A stretch of 38,072 nt of DNA from Candidatus Methanofastidiosum methylothiophilum (lineage in GTDB: Archaea; Methanobacteriota_B; Thermococci; Methanofastidiosales; Methanofastidiosaceae): positions 173,276-211,347 of the forward strand of contig LNJB01000001.1 of NCBI GenBank assembly GCA_001587595.1, in the 5' to 3' direction. The translations under genes were made by a program, and so were the position numbers. Below are positions 27,648 through 36,702 of the stretch, piece by piece. A model generated the notes under the pieces. It did not search any database. It saw nothing but the letters and a program-made list of their open reading frames with translations, and had not been told where the DNA came from. The first letter of the stretch is position 1. Every line of letters begins with the position of its first letter.

Positions 27648-27721
27648 TGGACTCGGCGGGATTTGAACCCGCGGCCTCGGCATTGCGAATGCCACGCTCA
27701 TACCAACTGAGCTACGAGCCC
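27648..27721 (-). tRNA. tRNA-Ala(CGC)
   Basis: 74 bases on the minus strand. The acceptor GGGCTCG pairs with CGAGTCC, giving the G3:U70 wobble that defines alanine tRNAs. The anticodon stem is TGGCA/TGCCG with loop TTCGCAA and anticodon CGC. Discriminator A73, no CCA. A TTTAAAAAC element near 27743-27753 is a plausible TATA box. Confidence 0.95.
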
Positions 27722-27826
27722 CAAATAAATAATTATATCTATGTTTTTAAATTTAATTACAACTTAAATATAAAAATAAAAAAATAAAAATGTAGGAAAC
27801 CTATGTCTGGAATTAGGTTAAACTAC

Positions 27827-27850
27827 AAATATTAGATTAATCTAATATTT
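27827..27850. promoter_or_regulatory. 24-bp perfect palindrome next to a TATA-like element, candidate operator
   Basis: The half-site AAATATTAGATT is followed at once by its exact reverse complement. Its right arm runs into atatttataaag, a good TATA box near 27846-27856. A repressor bound here would block that promoter, which points toward the small membrane protein at 27916. Confidence 0.45.
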
Positions 27851-27915
27851 ATAAAGCTTTTGGTATTTTTAAACTAACAATTAATTATTTAAATGAACAA
27901 AAAATTGTATAGCAT

Positions 27916-28107
27916 ATGAGAATAAAGGCGACACAAATTATTGGTGCAATAATTAGTATTATAGGATTTATCCTCATGTTTTCTAATATTTTTGGATATA
28001 AGTTAGACTTTTTGCCTTTAAAAGAAGGTATATTTAGCCTAGGATTAGTCACAATTGTTATAGGACTCATTATTGCATTTAAAATACCAAGCGATGAAGA
28101 ATATTAA
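27916..28107 (+). CDS. Small two-helix membrane protein, hypothetical
   Basis: 63 residues. Two hydrophobic helices (about 7-24 and 40-56) are separated by a short loop, with an acidic C terminus PSDEEY; not recognised. Support for a real gene: ttatttaaat near 27884-27893 sits about 25 bases before ATG 27916, giving a leaderless start, and a palindromic operator candidate lies 66 bases upstream. The overlapping reverse-strand frame at 27885-28070 has no comparable promoter. Small proteins of this form often sit in larger membrane complexes or transporters, but no partner is adjacent. Confidence 0.6.
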   Translation: MRIKATQIIGAIISIIGFILMFSNIFGYKLDFLPLKEGIFSLGLVTIVIGLIIAFKIPSDEEY

Positions 28108-28235
28108 ATTATTTTTTTAATAATACTTTTTTTATAAAACAAATATAAGAGTAAAAAGAGGCATAGTTAAAATATTTAGTTATGTTATTAAAATTATTAA
28201 GGATAGATTATATGTGTTCCGAAACATTAGAATTT

Positions 28236-28907
28236 TTAAGATTTATGATAATCCTCATTCCATGTGTAAAGAAAATCATTTTGATTTTTATTCTTTTTTT
28301 TACCAAAAAGTTTTATTAAGATAACACCACCTATAAACCCTCCAAGATGTGCCATATATGCAACTCCCCCATAGGGATCAGTAAAATTAAATAGTAACTG
28401 CAGAACAAACCATATTATAAGGTAATACAGAGCTTCGATTTTGTAAATTCTAATGAATCCAAAAGGTATCACTGTACTTATTTTATTTTTTGGATAAAGA
28501 ATTATATATGCGCCTAGAATTCCAGATATAGCGCCAGATGCACCAACAGTAGGTATAACGGATTCAACATTAAATGCCATATGTGAAAGTGCTGCAATTG
28601 CACCACAGATTAGATAGAAAATGAGGTATTTAACTTTACCTAAAGTTGATTCAATATTGTCTCCGAAAATTATTAAAAACCACATATTCCCCAGTAGATG
28701 GCCCCAGCTTCCATGCATAAATTGATGCGTTATTATTGTCCAAGCATCAATTCCATGAAGAAAATTATTTGGAATAAAGGCAAAAATACTATTTAAAGAA
28801 TCACCGTTAAAAAAATTAATGGTGTATAGAACTACGTTTGTTATTATCAATCCATATGTGATATAAGGTCGTTCAATAGAAATATTTTCATCTGCTATGG
28901 GAAACAT
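28236..28907 (-). CDS. Rhomboid-family intramembrane serine protease
   Basis: 223 residues, with six or seven membrane helices. The catalytic pair is visible: Ser124 in GASGAISG and His187 in YMAHLGGFIGG. HGSWGHLLGNMWFL (about 65-78) is the conserved helix-2 motif with the oxyanion His and Asn. The length and layout match the compact bacterial/archaeal rhomboids, without an added cytosolic domain. It cleaves membrane proteins within the bilayer; substrates are unknown. ATG 28907 is unique in that region. Surrounding genes give no functional hint. Confidence 0.93.
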   Translation of the reverse strand: MFPIADENISIERPYITYGLIITNVVLYTINFFNGDSLNSIFAFIPNNFLHGIDAWTIITHQFMHGSWGHLLGNMWFLIIFGDNIESTLGKVKYLIFYLICGAIAALSHMAFNVESVIPTVGASGAISGILGAYIILYPKNKISTVIPFGFIRIYKIEALYYLIIWFVLQLLFNFTDPYGGVAYMAHLGGFIGGVILIKLFGKKKNKNQNDFLYTWNEDYHKS

Positions 28908-29177
28908 ATAACGTTAGTTTCTAGATAATATTTATAAAGTTTTAGAATATATGGGTATCCATATATATTTTTCTAAGTATTATTTAGCGATTATTTTCAA
29001 ATTAAAAACATATTTAGAATTTATTAAGAAATTAAAGAATCAATAACAACTATTTATTTTTTTTGTTAATTTATTATTAATTAATTTGATTAATGTTATC
29101 TATTAAAGGAGTAAATAGGCATTTACCTAATAATTGCAGTCCAAAACACTTAAATACCAATCAATTAGTTTTAAATC

Positions 29178-29723
29178 ATGGTGCCTAAAAGGGTATTTTT
29201 TGTAAAAGGAAAAGGAGTTCATAAAGACCAACTCCAGTCTTTTGAACTTGCTCTCAGAGAAGCTGGAATTGAAAAATGCAATCTCGTTTATGTTTCAAGC
29301 ATTCTTCCCCCATATTGTGAAATTATACCAAAAGAAGAGGGGCTTAAATGTTTGGAAATTGGACAAATTACTTTTTGTGTAATGGCAAGAAATGCTACGG
29401 ATGAACCAAATAGACAGTTGTCATCCGCAGTTGGACTTGCAGTTCCTGCAGAAAAGGGTAACTATGGTTATTTAAGTGAAGCACATATGTTTGGGCACGA
29501 TGAAAAATTTTCTGGGGATTATGCTGAAGATCTAGCTGCTACGATGTTGGCAACAACTCTAGGTATAGATTTTAATCCAGACACAGCGTGGGATGAAAGA
29601 AACGAGATATATAAAGCAAGTGGTAAAATTATTGATAGTGAGAGCATTGCAATCGCAACTACAGGGGATCCATGTGGCAAATGGACAACTGTAATAGCTG
29701 CTGCAATATTTTTGATTGACTAG
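29178..29723 (+). CDS. pdaD: Pyruvoyl-dependent arginine decarboxylase (proenzyme)
   Basis: 181 residues, near the usual size of archaeal PvlArgDC. The self-cleavage site VSSILPP is at 39-45: cleavage between Ser40 and Ser41 makes the pyruvoyl group on the larger chain. The downstream [10 protein letters not shown] and [14 protein letters not shown] segments are conserved. It converts arginine to agmatine for polyamines and, in archaea, for agmatidine in tRNA-Ile2. cttaaatacc near 29147-29156 is about 25 bases before ATG 29178, so transcription is leaderless. The gene stands alone between two intergenic spacers. Confidence 0.95.
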   Translation: MVPKRVFFVKGKGVHKDQLQSFELALREAGIEKCNLVYVSSILPPYCEIIPKEEGLKCLEIGQITFCVMARNATDEPNRQLSSAVGLAVPAEKGNYGYLSEAHMFGHDEKFSGDYAEDLAATMLATTLGIDFNPDTAWDERNEIYKASGKIIDSESIAIATTGDPCGKWTTVIAAAIFLID

Positions 29724-30089
29724 TTCTCCAAATATTTATTTTAATAATTCTTTCAATTCTTATTAATTTGAAATTTCCATAGTATTACTAATTATCGCTT
29801 TATATCATAATTTCAAACAAATGACATTTAATTCTAACTTTTTATTCTTCTCTTTTAGATTACACCAACTGTTATGATTTCCGTACAAGATCTTATGGCC
29901 TTATCTTGTCCATCAAAGAGGATTTAGTTCCCAAGTATAGTTCAAAAAATATTAAAAAATACATAACTTTCCCACATTGACATACGTTTCATTTATTGTT
30001 CCACTTTTGTTTGGCATCAATTTATATAATTAGAAGAGTTGAGTTTTGTGATTTATTTTAGGATGATATACAACAAAGAAATGTATAAG
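29724..30089. other. Intergenic region without recognised gene
   Basis: 366 bases between convergent pdaD and gpmA. Stretches near 29860-29960 look slightly less AT-rich and read as short open fragments broken by stops; I could not identify them as any family. No RNA gene or strong hairpin is visible. Both neighbours end here, so it holds their terminators. Confidence 0.4.
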
Positions 30090-30842
30090 TTATTGTTTTT
30101 TTATTTTACCTTGGTCTGAAACAGATTTAATTGCTTTTTCAATCTCACTGGCATCTCCCAAGTAGTAATGCCTTATTGGTTTTAAATCCTTATCAAGTTC
30201 ATAGACTAAAGGAACCCCAGTAGGAATATTTAAACTTACTATCTCTTCTTCAGGTATATTATCAAGATATTTTACAAGTGCCCTAAGGCTATTTCCATGA
30301 GCAACAATTAATACATTTTTACCTTTTTTTATTGTGGGCCCTATAGTATCATGCCAGTAAGGTAAAAATCTCTCCACAGTGTCTTTTAGACATTCACTTT
30401 GTGGAATTTGATCGGATTTTAAATCTTTGTAACGTGGGTCGAATCCAGGATATCTTCTGTCGTTTTTTTCTAGGGCAGGAGGCCTTATAGCATAACTCCT
30501 CCTCCAGATTAAAACTTGTTTTTCACCATATTTCTCTGCCATTTCTGATTTGTTTAAGCCTTGTAGTGCTCCGTAGTGCCTCTCGTTTAATCTCCATGAA
30601 TTTATTACAGTAATCCACATTAGATCCATCTCCTCTAGAGTAAGCCATAATGTCCTTATTGCTCTTTTGAGTACCGATGTAAAGGCTATGTCAAATGAAT
30701 ATCCTGATTCTAGCAATACTTTGCCCGCATTTCTCGCTTCTACAATCCCTTTTTCGGAAAGATCTACATCTGTCCAACCAGTAAATCTATTCTCTTTATT
30801 CCACGTGCTTTCTCCATGCCTTAGTAGAACAACTTTATACAT
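30090..30842 (-). CDS. gpmA: 2,3-bisphosphoglycerate-dependent phosphoglycerate mutase
   Basis: 250 residues, typical of dPGM. The phosphohistidine loop is LRHGESTWN (His9 in RHG), then [27 protein letters not shown] and [14 protein letters not shown] with the second active-site histidine. It interconverts 3- and 2-phosphoglycerate in the cytosol. Most archaea use unrelated cofactor-independent enzymes, so a bacterial-type GpmA here is probably acquired. Its AT-rich codon use looks like its neighbours', so the transfer is not recent. It is a single gene, started by ATG 30842, and faces away from the unknown gene at 30999. Confidence 0.95.
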   Translation of the reverse strand: MYKVVLLRHGESTWNKENRFTGWTDVDLSEKGIVEARNAGKVLLESGYSFDIAFTSVLKRAIRTLWLTLEEMDLMWITVINSWRLNERHYGALQGLNKSEMAEKYGEKQVLIWRRSYAIRPPALEKNDRRYPGFDPRYKDLKSDQIPQSECLKDTVERFLPYWHDTIGPTIKKGKNVLIVAHGNSLRALVKYLDNIPEEEIVSLNIPTGVPLVYELDKDLKPIRHYYLGDASEIEKAIKSVSDQGKIKKQ

Positions 30843-30998
30843 CTAAATCCCTATCTATGTTTTTATGTTTGCATAACTTCTTTTTAAGTTTATTTCAATT
30901 TTGATTTAGATGTATCATCTGATCTAACATTTTTAAGATATACGCTTAATATTTAAATAGACATATTAAATATCTTATGTTGAAAAGAGAGAATTGAT

Positions 30999-31559
30999 AT
31001 GGATTCTAATGATCAAATGTCAAACGAATTGTTAAAAACATATCTAAAACAAGGAAACATCAGTTTAATACTAGACGGATATGAAGACCTATTTTCAGAT
31101 TTTGACCCTAGACCTTACTCTAAGAGGACTTTGTCAGACGATTTTATCTTTGAATGTAAAAAAGCGGTAAGAGAAAATAAAGTAGAGTTTCACAATCTTG
31201 AGCTTAGATTGTTGATACCTAAATATAAAAGAAAAACGAATGAGGAAGTTATAATTAGGAGAAGATTAAAGGATTTCTTTCAATATTGGGCAACGGAAAA
31301 ACAAGAGGAATTGAAACAGTTACGAATAGATGGAGTAAAATGGCTAGTTGTAGGATTTATATTATCTATATTATCTACATATTTAATTCATCTTGATAAT
31401 TTAATTTATAACTTGCCCCTTGTTATCACACAGCCGGGGGGTTGGTTTAGTTTATGGACCGCTCTAGACAAATTATTCATTGAAACAAGAAGCAAAAAAC
31501 CTGAGATTGAATTTTATAGTAAAATGGCTAAAATGAATATTAAATTTTTAAATTATTAA
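30999..31559 (+). CDS. Conserved-looking hypothetical protein with a membrane region
   Basis: 186 residues; not recognised. The N-terminal 100 residues are soluble with a striking FSDFDPRPYSKRTLSDDF block (about 32-49), followed by LRLLIPKYKRKTNEEVIIRRRLKDFF. A hydrophobic helix (about 113-130) and a weaker one (about 140-165) follow, and the last 25 residues are charged. I recall a similar FSDFDPRPYS block in methanogen hypothetical proteins, but no function. TATA-like atttaaat near 30950-30957 lies well upstream of ATG 30999. The gene ends one base from the convergent isomerase-like gene. Confidence 0.7.
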   Translation: MDSNDQMSNELLKTYLKQGNISLILDGYEDLFSDFDPRPYSKRTLSDDFIFECKKAVRENKVEFHNLELRLLIPKYKRKTNEEVIIRRRLKDFFQYWATEKQEELKQLRIDGVKWLVVGFILSILSTYLIHLDNLIYNLPLVITQPGGWFSLWTALDKLFIETRSKKPEIEFYSKMAKMNIKFLNY

Positions 31560-31560
31560 A

Positions 31561-32358
31561 CTATAATAAATACTTTCTTTCTCTTAAAAATTCACGACTT
31601 TTTAATATGTCTTCAGTTTTTGTCATTTCAAGAATCATTCTTCCTGAATAATTAATATTTTTTAAGGCTTTGAATATTTTTGGAAAGTTTATATTCCCCT
31701 CTCCAAGAGGTAAGTGATTGTCGAATTCGCCTAAGTTATCATGTAAATGGATATGCACTAAAAAATCTTTTAAATCATGGATATAATGTTCGATATTTAC
31801 ATTGTTAGTTTCAAGATGTCCAACATCCATCGTATGTTTTATGCCTGATAGGTGTTTATTTTCTAGTACTTCTAAAATCTCTTGAGATACTTTCATTGTA
31901 GTAATAAATGTATCAGGCATATTTTCTAAAGCGATAGTAACACCGTAATCTTCATTGTATTCAGAGATTTCTTTCAGTGAATCAAAAAGTATTTTTTTTG
32001 TGTTTTCTTTAGCCTTATTTGTAGCAGCTGAATGTCTACCAGGATGGAAAGTCATTATTTTTCCTCCTATTTCATTAACTGCATATATTGTGTATTTTAC
32101 TTGCTTTATAGATTCTTTTCTAATGCTTTTATTAAGACTCGATATATTTATGTCAGAAAAAGGTGAATGGACAGTATATTCAAAACTGTACGAGGATAAG
32201 ATATCTTTAACACTATGTATCGTTTCTTCGTCAATTACATGATTATTTTCTGCAACTATCTCCAGAAGATTGAAGTTTTTACTCTCCCCCCAAATAAGGG
32301 CATTTTCTAGGGGAACTTCATAAAAGGCAAGCGATGAAAAGCCTAAATTTTTACTCAT
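31561..32358 (-). CDS. Sugar phosphate isomerase/epimerase-like TIM-barrel protein
   Basis: 265 residues of the xylose-isomerase-like/endonuclease-IV-type TIM-barrel family (AP_endonuc_2). Metal-ligand positions appear as Glu in LLEIVAEN, His in TVHSP and MTFHPGRH, Glu in ALENMP, DVGH with the conserved His, and HIHLHDN, ending in a final Glu in LILEM. The pattern gives a divalent-metal site. Members isomerise sugars or act on nucleic acids; the present spacing is closer to sugar epimerases, but the substrate is unknown. A TTG at 32361 precedes the ATG 32358 that fits a TATA at about 32381-32390. Confidence 0.82.
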   Translation of the reverse strand: MSKNLGFSSLAFYEVPLENALIWGESKNFNLLEIVAENNHVIDEETIHSVKDILSSYSFEYTVHSPFSDINISSLNKSIRKESIKQVKYTIYAVNEIGGKIMTFHPGRHSAATNKAKENTKKILFDSLKEISEYNEDYGVTIALENMPDTFITTMKVSQEILEVLENKHLSGIKHTMDVGHLETNNVNIEHYIHDLKDFLVHIHLHDNLGEFDNHLPLGEGNINFPKIFKALKNINYSGRMILEMTKTEDILKSREFLRERKYLL

Positions 32359-32468
32359 CAAAATTGAGTATTGTTAATTCTTTTAATAGTTTTCTATAAT
32401 ATGCTCTAATTTAATTGATGTAGGGCGTATTCACAAAGAGATAAATATAATATACTCTAATAATATTT

Positions 32469-33014
32469 ATGGTATGTACAAAAAATTTAGATGCTAAGAA
32501 AGCAATTAATTTCTGTTTAAACGATAAATATGGAAAAAAATATTGTTTGAATGAAATCAAAAGCAAATGGGTGGTCCTTTTCTTCTTTGATAAGGCAAGC
32601 CTTACCTTAGAAAATTCTGAAATATTGTTTTATTCAAAAGTACAAGAACAGTTTAAAGCTTTAAATACAGAACTAATCGGAATTGGTCCCGTAAGTGAAG
32701 AAGAAATTAGAATATTCTACAAAGAGCATAGTTTTGATATAATACTACTTAGTGATTTAGATTACAAAGTTTCTGAAGAGTATGGCGTAGTTGACTTTAA
32801 TGCAGAAAAAGTTAGAAAAATACTTCCAATAACTTATCTCATTAACAAAAATAAATTCATATGTAAGTCCTGGAACAGAGAAAAAATGTATTATAGATTT
32901 TCCGGATATGGAGGGAATGCTGTGGATCTATGGGAACAAAGTAGAATGTGGGCTCACATAGACAAAGTGTTAGATGCAATAGAGTTGCTGGATAAACATA
33001 TTAAATTTTATTAA
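32469..33014 (+). CDS. Peroxiredoxin-fold protein lacking the peroxidatic cysteine
   Basis: 181 residues with a thioredoxin-like AhpC/TSA layout: the NDKYGKKYCLNEIKSKWVVLFFFDKAS start, a strand/helix at about 60-75 with LIGIGPVSEEEIRIFYKEH, then LLSDLDYKVSEEYGVVDF (about 91-108) and ITYLINKN (about 118-125). In active peroxiredoxins FxxxCTxE follows the second strand; here the matching stretch reads KASLTLENSE, with no cysteine. Cysteines occur at residues 3, 16, 26 and in a later FICKSW, but not in that loop. So it is probably a non-peroxidatic, possibly regulatory or scaffold, relative. It stands alone with a leaderless start. Confidence 0.75.
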   Translation: MVCTKNLDAKKAINFCLNDKYGKKYCLNEIKSKWVVLFFFDKASLTLENSEILFYSKVQEQFKALNTELIGIGPVSEEEIRIFYKEHSFDIILLSDLDYKVSEEYGVVDFNAEKVRKILPITYLINKNKFICKSWNREKMYYRFSGYGGNAVDLWEQSRMWAHIDKVLDAIELLDKHIKFY

Positions 33015-33058
33015 GTCCGTAACGACTAATTGATTCATAATATCATTTCTAACAGAAA

Positions 33059-33457
33059 TCATTCTTTTATCAGTTTTACAAACACTTTTCTAGATCTTGG
33101 GCCATCAAATTCCATAAAAAATACACCTTGCCAAGTTCCAAGAAGAAGTTCTCCATTTTCAAATATAATGATTTTTGAGGTGCCTACAATTGAACTTTTT
33201 ATATGTGCATCAGAATTCCCTTCAATATGCTTATAATCAATGTTATGGGGCACTATATCAGAAAGAAAAGTAGTTATATCTTCTAACACTGAGGGGTCAT
33301 AACTTTCATTAATAATTATGCCCGATGTAGTGTGTGGAGAATACACCATACATATCCCTGAAGAAAGTTTAGATTTAGAAATAATTTCATTTATTTTTCT
33401 TGTTATATCTACAGATTCTATCCTCTTATTAGTTTTTAGATTTATAGTATAATACAA
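33059..33457 (-). CDS. YjbQ/UPF0047 family protein (secondary thiamine-phosphate synthase type)
   Basis: 132 residues, the standard length. Conserved elements are SPHTTSGIIINE (about 45-56), GNSDAHIKSSIVG and LGTWQGVFFMEFDGPR (about 103-118), which hold the family's metal and active-site residues. YjbQ proteins show low thiamine-phosphate synthase activity, but their true role is unsettled. The start is TTG 33457 with GAGG five bases upstream, one base after the arcS stop, so it is the last gene of purB-arcS-yjbQ. Confidence 0.9.
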   Translation of the reverse strand: MYYTINLKTNKRIESVDITRKINEIISKSKLSSGICMVYSPHTTSGIIINESYDPSVLEDITTFLSDIVPHNIDYKHIEGNSDAHIKSSIVGTSKIIIFENGELLLGTWQGVFFMEFDGPRSRKVFVKLIKE

Positions 33458-33458
33458 T

Positions 33459-35048
33459 CTATCCTCTCATTCTAACTTTAACAACCTTTCCCCTATTTAA
33501 ATTTTTCATTGTTTCTCCAGAAACTATTGCTTCACCTACACCAATACATTTATTGTTTTTCAAAATGATGACATCGTCTCCAGGTCGAATATTATTTGAA
33601 TTACTTATTACGCCTTTTGAGAAAATATCCCCCCTCAAATCAAAGTCAATGTTTATCCATAATGAATCTTTTAATAACTCTCCACCTTTTACGTTGACTT
33701 TTATTTTATTTTCGAAAATACCTATGTTTTGTTTGTCATAGAATAAATTCGTAGATTTTCTTTTTTCTACGTAATCAAAGGGTATATCCAATTCTTTCTT
33801 GAATTGAAATGAAAACATTTTCTTAGCTTTATTTTTATATTCGGGGATAGGTTCATAATCCCATACTGATCTATTTTCTTCAATAATTTTTTCTAATTTG
33901 TCAATAGATCCTCCGGTGTGAATTATTTTAAAAGGTAAATTTTCAAGAGCTTTCAAATATGGGCTATTTTCTTCAAAATGAGAAATTATAATAGGATCAT
34001 CACATTTATTTAGTATAGAATTTAGTAACTCTGTAATGGAATTTAATTCTTCTTGGCTCCAATGCCCGGTGACTGGAATATCATAGTTTGAATAATCTTC
34101 AAGTTCTCTTGGAACAACTCCTAAAGGGGAAGTCAAAATCAACTGGCACAAATTGGCATATCTATTTTTTAAAATATCTCTTAGGGCCGAAATAATTTTG
34201 ATATGAGATTTAGAAATCCTATATGGTTTTTTTGCACTACAAGGGAGTAATAGTATGAAGTTTGTGGAGGGCGTATAATATTTAATTACTTCTTCCCTCC
34301 ATCTTTTAACTTGGGGTCTTTCTAAAGAAATATCATCAATATAAAATGATCTCTTAAAATCTCTCCTTAAATGAGATTCAATAGAATTATAAAATTCTCT
34401 ATATAAAATTCTTAATAGCTTTCTAGAATTAACAGAGCCGTTTGAATACATCTCGACTAATTCGGGAAGGGGATTTGAAATATACTCATTAAAAAATTTT
34501 TCATTATTTGATTCATCTAAAAATAAATCAAATCCCAAAAAGAGGAATATAGGAATTTCATAATCTTTGGAATCTATAAAGAAAACTGAAGAAGGATATT
34601 TTTCTTTTAGATTAAAATAAAATTCAAGAAGGATTCGTTCATCATGAATTCTCCTAAAAAAATAAATAGGTTTTTTTGGAATGGCTTCAAAGAGTTCTTG
34701 ATTGAGTTCTTTATATTTTGTGAGATATATTGGAAGACAGTTACCCTCGTCTTGAGAAATAATAGATTTATTTAAACTAGATAATTTCTTCGCCTCTTTT
34801 AATGGTAAATCAAAAGGTATTTGGACAAGAGGAACAGTAGTTAAATCATATTTTTTTCTGCTATAGGTTTCGGATACAAGATATGAAATGGGTTTTTCAA
34901 TAGTTATGTCGCCAAATTTGAGGTAATCTTCATAATTTTGAATAAGGCACGGAGTATTCTCTACGTTATTATTAATAGAAACTCTTCCCAATCTATACCC
35001 ATCTTCATATAGTATTTCAAAAGAAATATTATTTTCCAATGACATCAT
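33459..35048 (-). CDS. arcS: Archaeosine synthase, alpha subunit (ArcS)
   Basis: 529 residues. The core motif PCSAKKPYRISKSH (about 268-281) is the ArcS signature; a C-terminal PUA domain (about 445-529, with GDDVIILKNNKCIGVGEAIVS) binds tRNA. The N-terminal part resembles the TGT-like portion of the family. ArcS adds a lysine-derived amidine group to preQ0 at G15 of tRNA, giving archaeosine, which stabilises tRNA. It overlaps purB by 20 bases and precedes yjbQ by one base. Start codons ATG ATG are back-to-back at 35048 and 35045. Confidence 0.93.
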   Translation of the reverse strand: MMSLENNISFEILYEDGYRLGRVSINNNVENTPCLIQNYEDYLKFGDITIEKPISYLVSETYSRKKYDLTTVPLVQIPFDLPLKEAKKLSSLNKSIISQDEGNCLPIYLTKYKELNQELFEAIPKKPIYFFRRIHDERILLEFYFNLKEKYPSSVFFIDSKDYEIPIFLFLGFDLFLDESNNEKFFNEYISNPLPELVEMYSNGSVNSRKLLRILYREFYNSIESHLRRDFKRSFYIDDISLERPQVKRWREEVIKYYTPSTNFILLLPCSAKKPYRISKSHIKIISALRDILKNRYANLCQLILTSPLGVVPRELEDYSNYDIPVTGHWSQEELNSITELLNSILNKCDDPIIISHFEENSPYLKALENLPFKIIHTGGSIDKLEKIIEENRSVWDYEPIPEYKNKAKKMFSFQFKKELDIPFDYVEKRKSTNLFYDKQNIGIFENKIKVNVKGGELLKDSLWINIDFDLRGDIFSKGVISNSNNIRPGDDVIILKNNKCIGVGEAIVSGETMKNLNRGKVVKVRMRG

Positions 35049-36336
35049 CTACTATTTCTCTAGCATAGCCAATATATTTTTCTGGATTTAGCGCATCATC
35101 TATCTCAGTATCGGATAATAAATCTGTTATTTTTGGATCTTTTTTTACATTGTCAATGAATCTCCCTTCCTTCATAGAAACTAGCCTCATTATTTCGTGT
35201 GCATCTTGTCTTCCCATCCCCTTTTCAACGAGTTTTAGCATTAGAACTTCCGCCAAATTAGAGTATCCAGTCAAACTCAGATTTCTTTTTACATTAGATT
35301 CATAAAATACTAAATCAGATAAAACTTTGATAGTTCCTTTAAGCATTTCATCCAAGAGGATAAATGACTCTGGATGAATAACTCTTTCGCAAGAGGAATT
35401 TGTGAGGTCCCTTTCATGCCATAAAGGATTATTTAGAAGAGCCGGAAATACATTAGAGTATAATACTCTCGCAAGCCCACATATTTTTTCACAAGTAACA
35501 GGATTTTTTTTGTTGGGCATAGTAGAGGAACCAACTTGTTTTTTACCAAATCCTTCGGCCACCTCCATGATCTCTGTTCTTTGAAGATTTCTTATCTCTA
35601 AAGCGAGTTTATCTAAAGTTGAAGCTAAAGATGCTAACGAAAACATCACATCTGCGTATATGTCTCTTGATACAACTTGATTCGATATTTTTGCCATTTT
35701 GATACCAAGAATTTCTCCAACTTTTTTTTGTAATTCGGGTCCATCTTTGTATGAGGCCATCGTACCAACAGCACCAGATATTTTTCCTGCTATATTACTA
35801 TAAGAAAATTCTAGTCTATCTTTAGATCTTCGTATTTCATCAAGAAAAATAGCAAATTTCATCCCATATGTAGTGGGTATTGCATGTTGTCCATGAGTTC
35901 TTCCCACACAAACAGTATCCCTATATTTTTTAGATAATTTAGTTAAAATAAGTTCTAGTTTGCTCAAATCTGAAAAAACAATCTGGAAAGCTTCAATAAA
36001 TTGAAGAGCTGTAGCAGAGTCATTAATATCATTTGAAGTTGCCCCCAAATGTACGTATTTTCCATATTCCCCACATTGTTCTGAAAGTGAAAGGACTAAA
36101 GCCATTATGTCATGATTTATTTCGGATTCTATCTGTTTTACTCTTTCAAGAGAGACATGGTTTATATTAGCTTTCTTAAAAATTTCGCCACCAGCTTTTT
36201 TGGGTATATGCCCTAGTTCTGAATGAGCTTTTGCAATAGCCCCTTCCACAAGAAGCATTTTATTTAATCTCTCTTCTTCATCGAATATTCTTCTCATTTC
36301 AGGTGAGCCATATCTATTATCTATTGGATGAATCAC
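35029..36336 (-). CDS. purB: Adenylosuccinate lyase
   Basis: 435 residues of the fumarase/aspartase superfamily. GSSTMPNKKNPV is the signature loop (about 270-281), while HLGATSNDINDSA and GRTHGQHAIPTTYG are the other conserved segments. It removes fumarate from adenylosuccinate and from SAICAR in purine synthesis. The start is GTG 36336 with AGGTG five bases before it. It heads the purB-arcS-yjbQ unit. A similar superfamily enzyme, ArgH, is at 21212; the two differ clearly in the signature. Confidence 0.96.
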   Translation of the reverse strand: MIHPIDNRYGSPEMRRIFDEEERLNKMLLVEGAIAKAHSELGHIPKKAGGEIFKKANINHVSLERVKQIESEINHDIMALVLSLSEQCGEYGKYVHLGATSNDINDSATALQFIEAFQIVFSDLSKLELILTKLSKKYRDTVCVGRTHGQHAIPTTYGMKFAIFLDEIRRSKDRLEFSYSNIAGKISGAVGTMASYKDGPELQKKVGEILGIKMAKISNQVVSRDIYADVMFSLASLASTLDKLALEIRNLQRTEIMEVAEGFGKKQVGSSTMPNKKNPVTCEKICGLARVLYSNVFPALLNNPLWHERDLTNSSCERVIHPESFILLDEMLKGTIKVLSDLVFYESNVKRNLSLTGYSNLAEVLMLKLVEKGMGRQDAHEIMRLVSMKEGRFIDNVKKDPKITDLLSDTEIDDALNPEKYIGYAREIVDDVIGK

Positions 36337-36446
36337 TATAACACCTAATTTATTTCTTGGAATAAAGTTTATTAAGTTTTTTGAGAAAACTCATTTAATA
36401 AGTACTATACCAAAAGATATATGACTAATTTTAGATTATATATGTT

Positions 36447-36701
36447 ATGGATCTCATAAATATTATAGGCTTGGTTGCAGCTTTCCTTACAACTATTTCC
36501 TCCTTGCCACAAGTTATCAAAACTATTAAATTAAAAGAAGCTAGAGATATTTCCTTTTGGATGTGGGCTCTTTTAGCACTAGGTATATTTTTATGGTTAA
36601 TATACGGAATATTAAAAAATGATTTTCCCATTATACTAGCAAACGGAATATCATTATTTTTAATTTTAATAGTTTTAGGATTAAAGATAAAATTCAAATA
36701 G
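36447..36701 (+). CDS. SemiSWEET-type PQ-loop sugar transporter
   Basis: 84 residues, three membrane helices (about 5-22, 37-57, 63-81). SLPQVIKTIKLKEARDIS (about 18-35) is the PQ-loop signature of MtN3/SWEET half-transporters; DISFWMW and a short third helix complete it. SemiSWEETs dimerise to move sugars across the cytoplasmic membrane. The ttatatatg element just upstream gives a nearly leaderless start. It ends one base from the convergent HEIGH gene. Sugar specificity is unknown. Confidence 0.9.
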   Translation: MDLINIIGLVAAFLTTISSLPQVIKTIKLKEARDISFWMWALLALGIFLWLIYGILKNDFPIILANGISLFLILIVLGLKIKFK

Positions 36702-36702
36702 A

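Noticed and set aside
27885-28070. A reverse-strand 61-residue frame over the small membrane protein
   Set aside because: No promoter of its own; the forward frame has a well-spaced TATA element.
29860-29960. Short coding-like fragments between pdaD and gpmA
   Set aside because: Each is broken within about 22 codons and shows no recognisable motif; too weak to call a pseudogene.
30062-30118. An 18-codon rightward frame beginning ATG ATA TAC near the end of gpmA
   Set aside because: Has a weak ribosome site, but is short, faces the end of gpmA and runs into it; no support.
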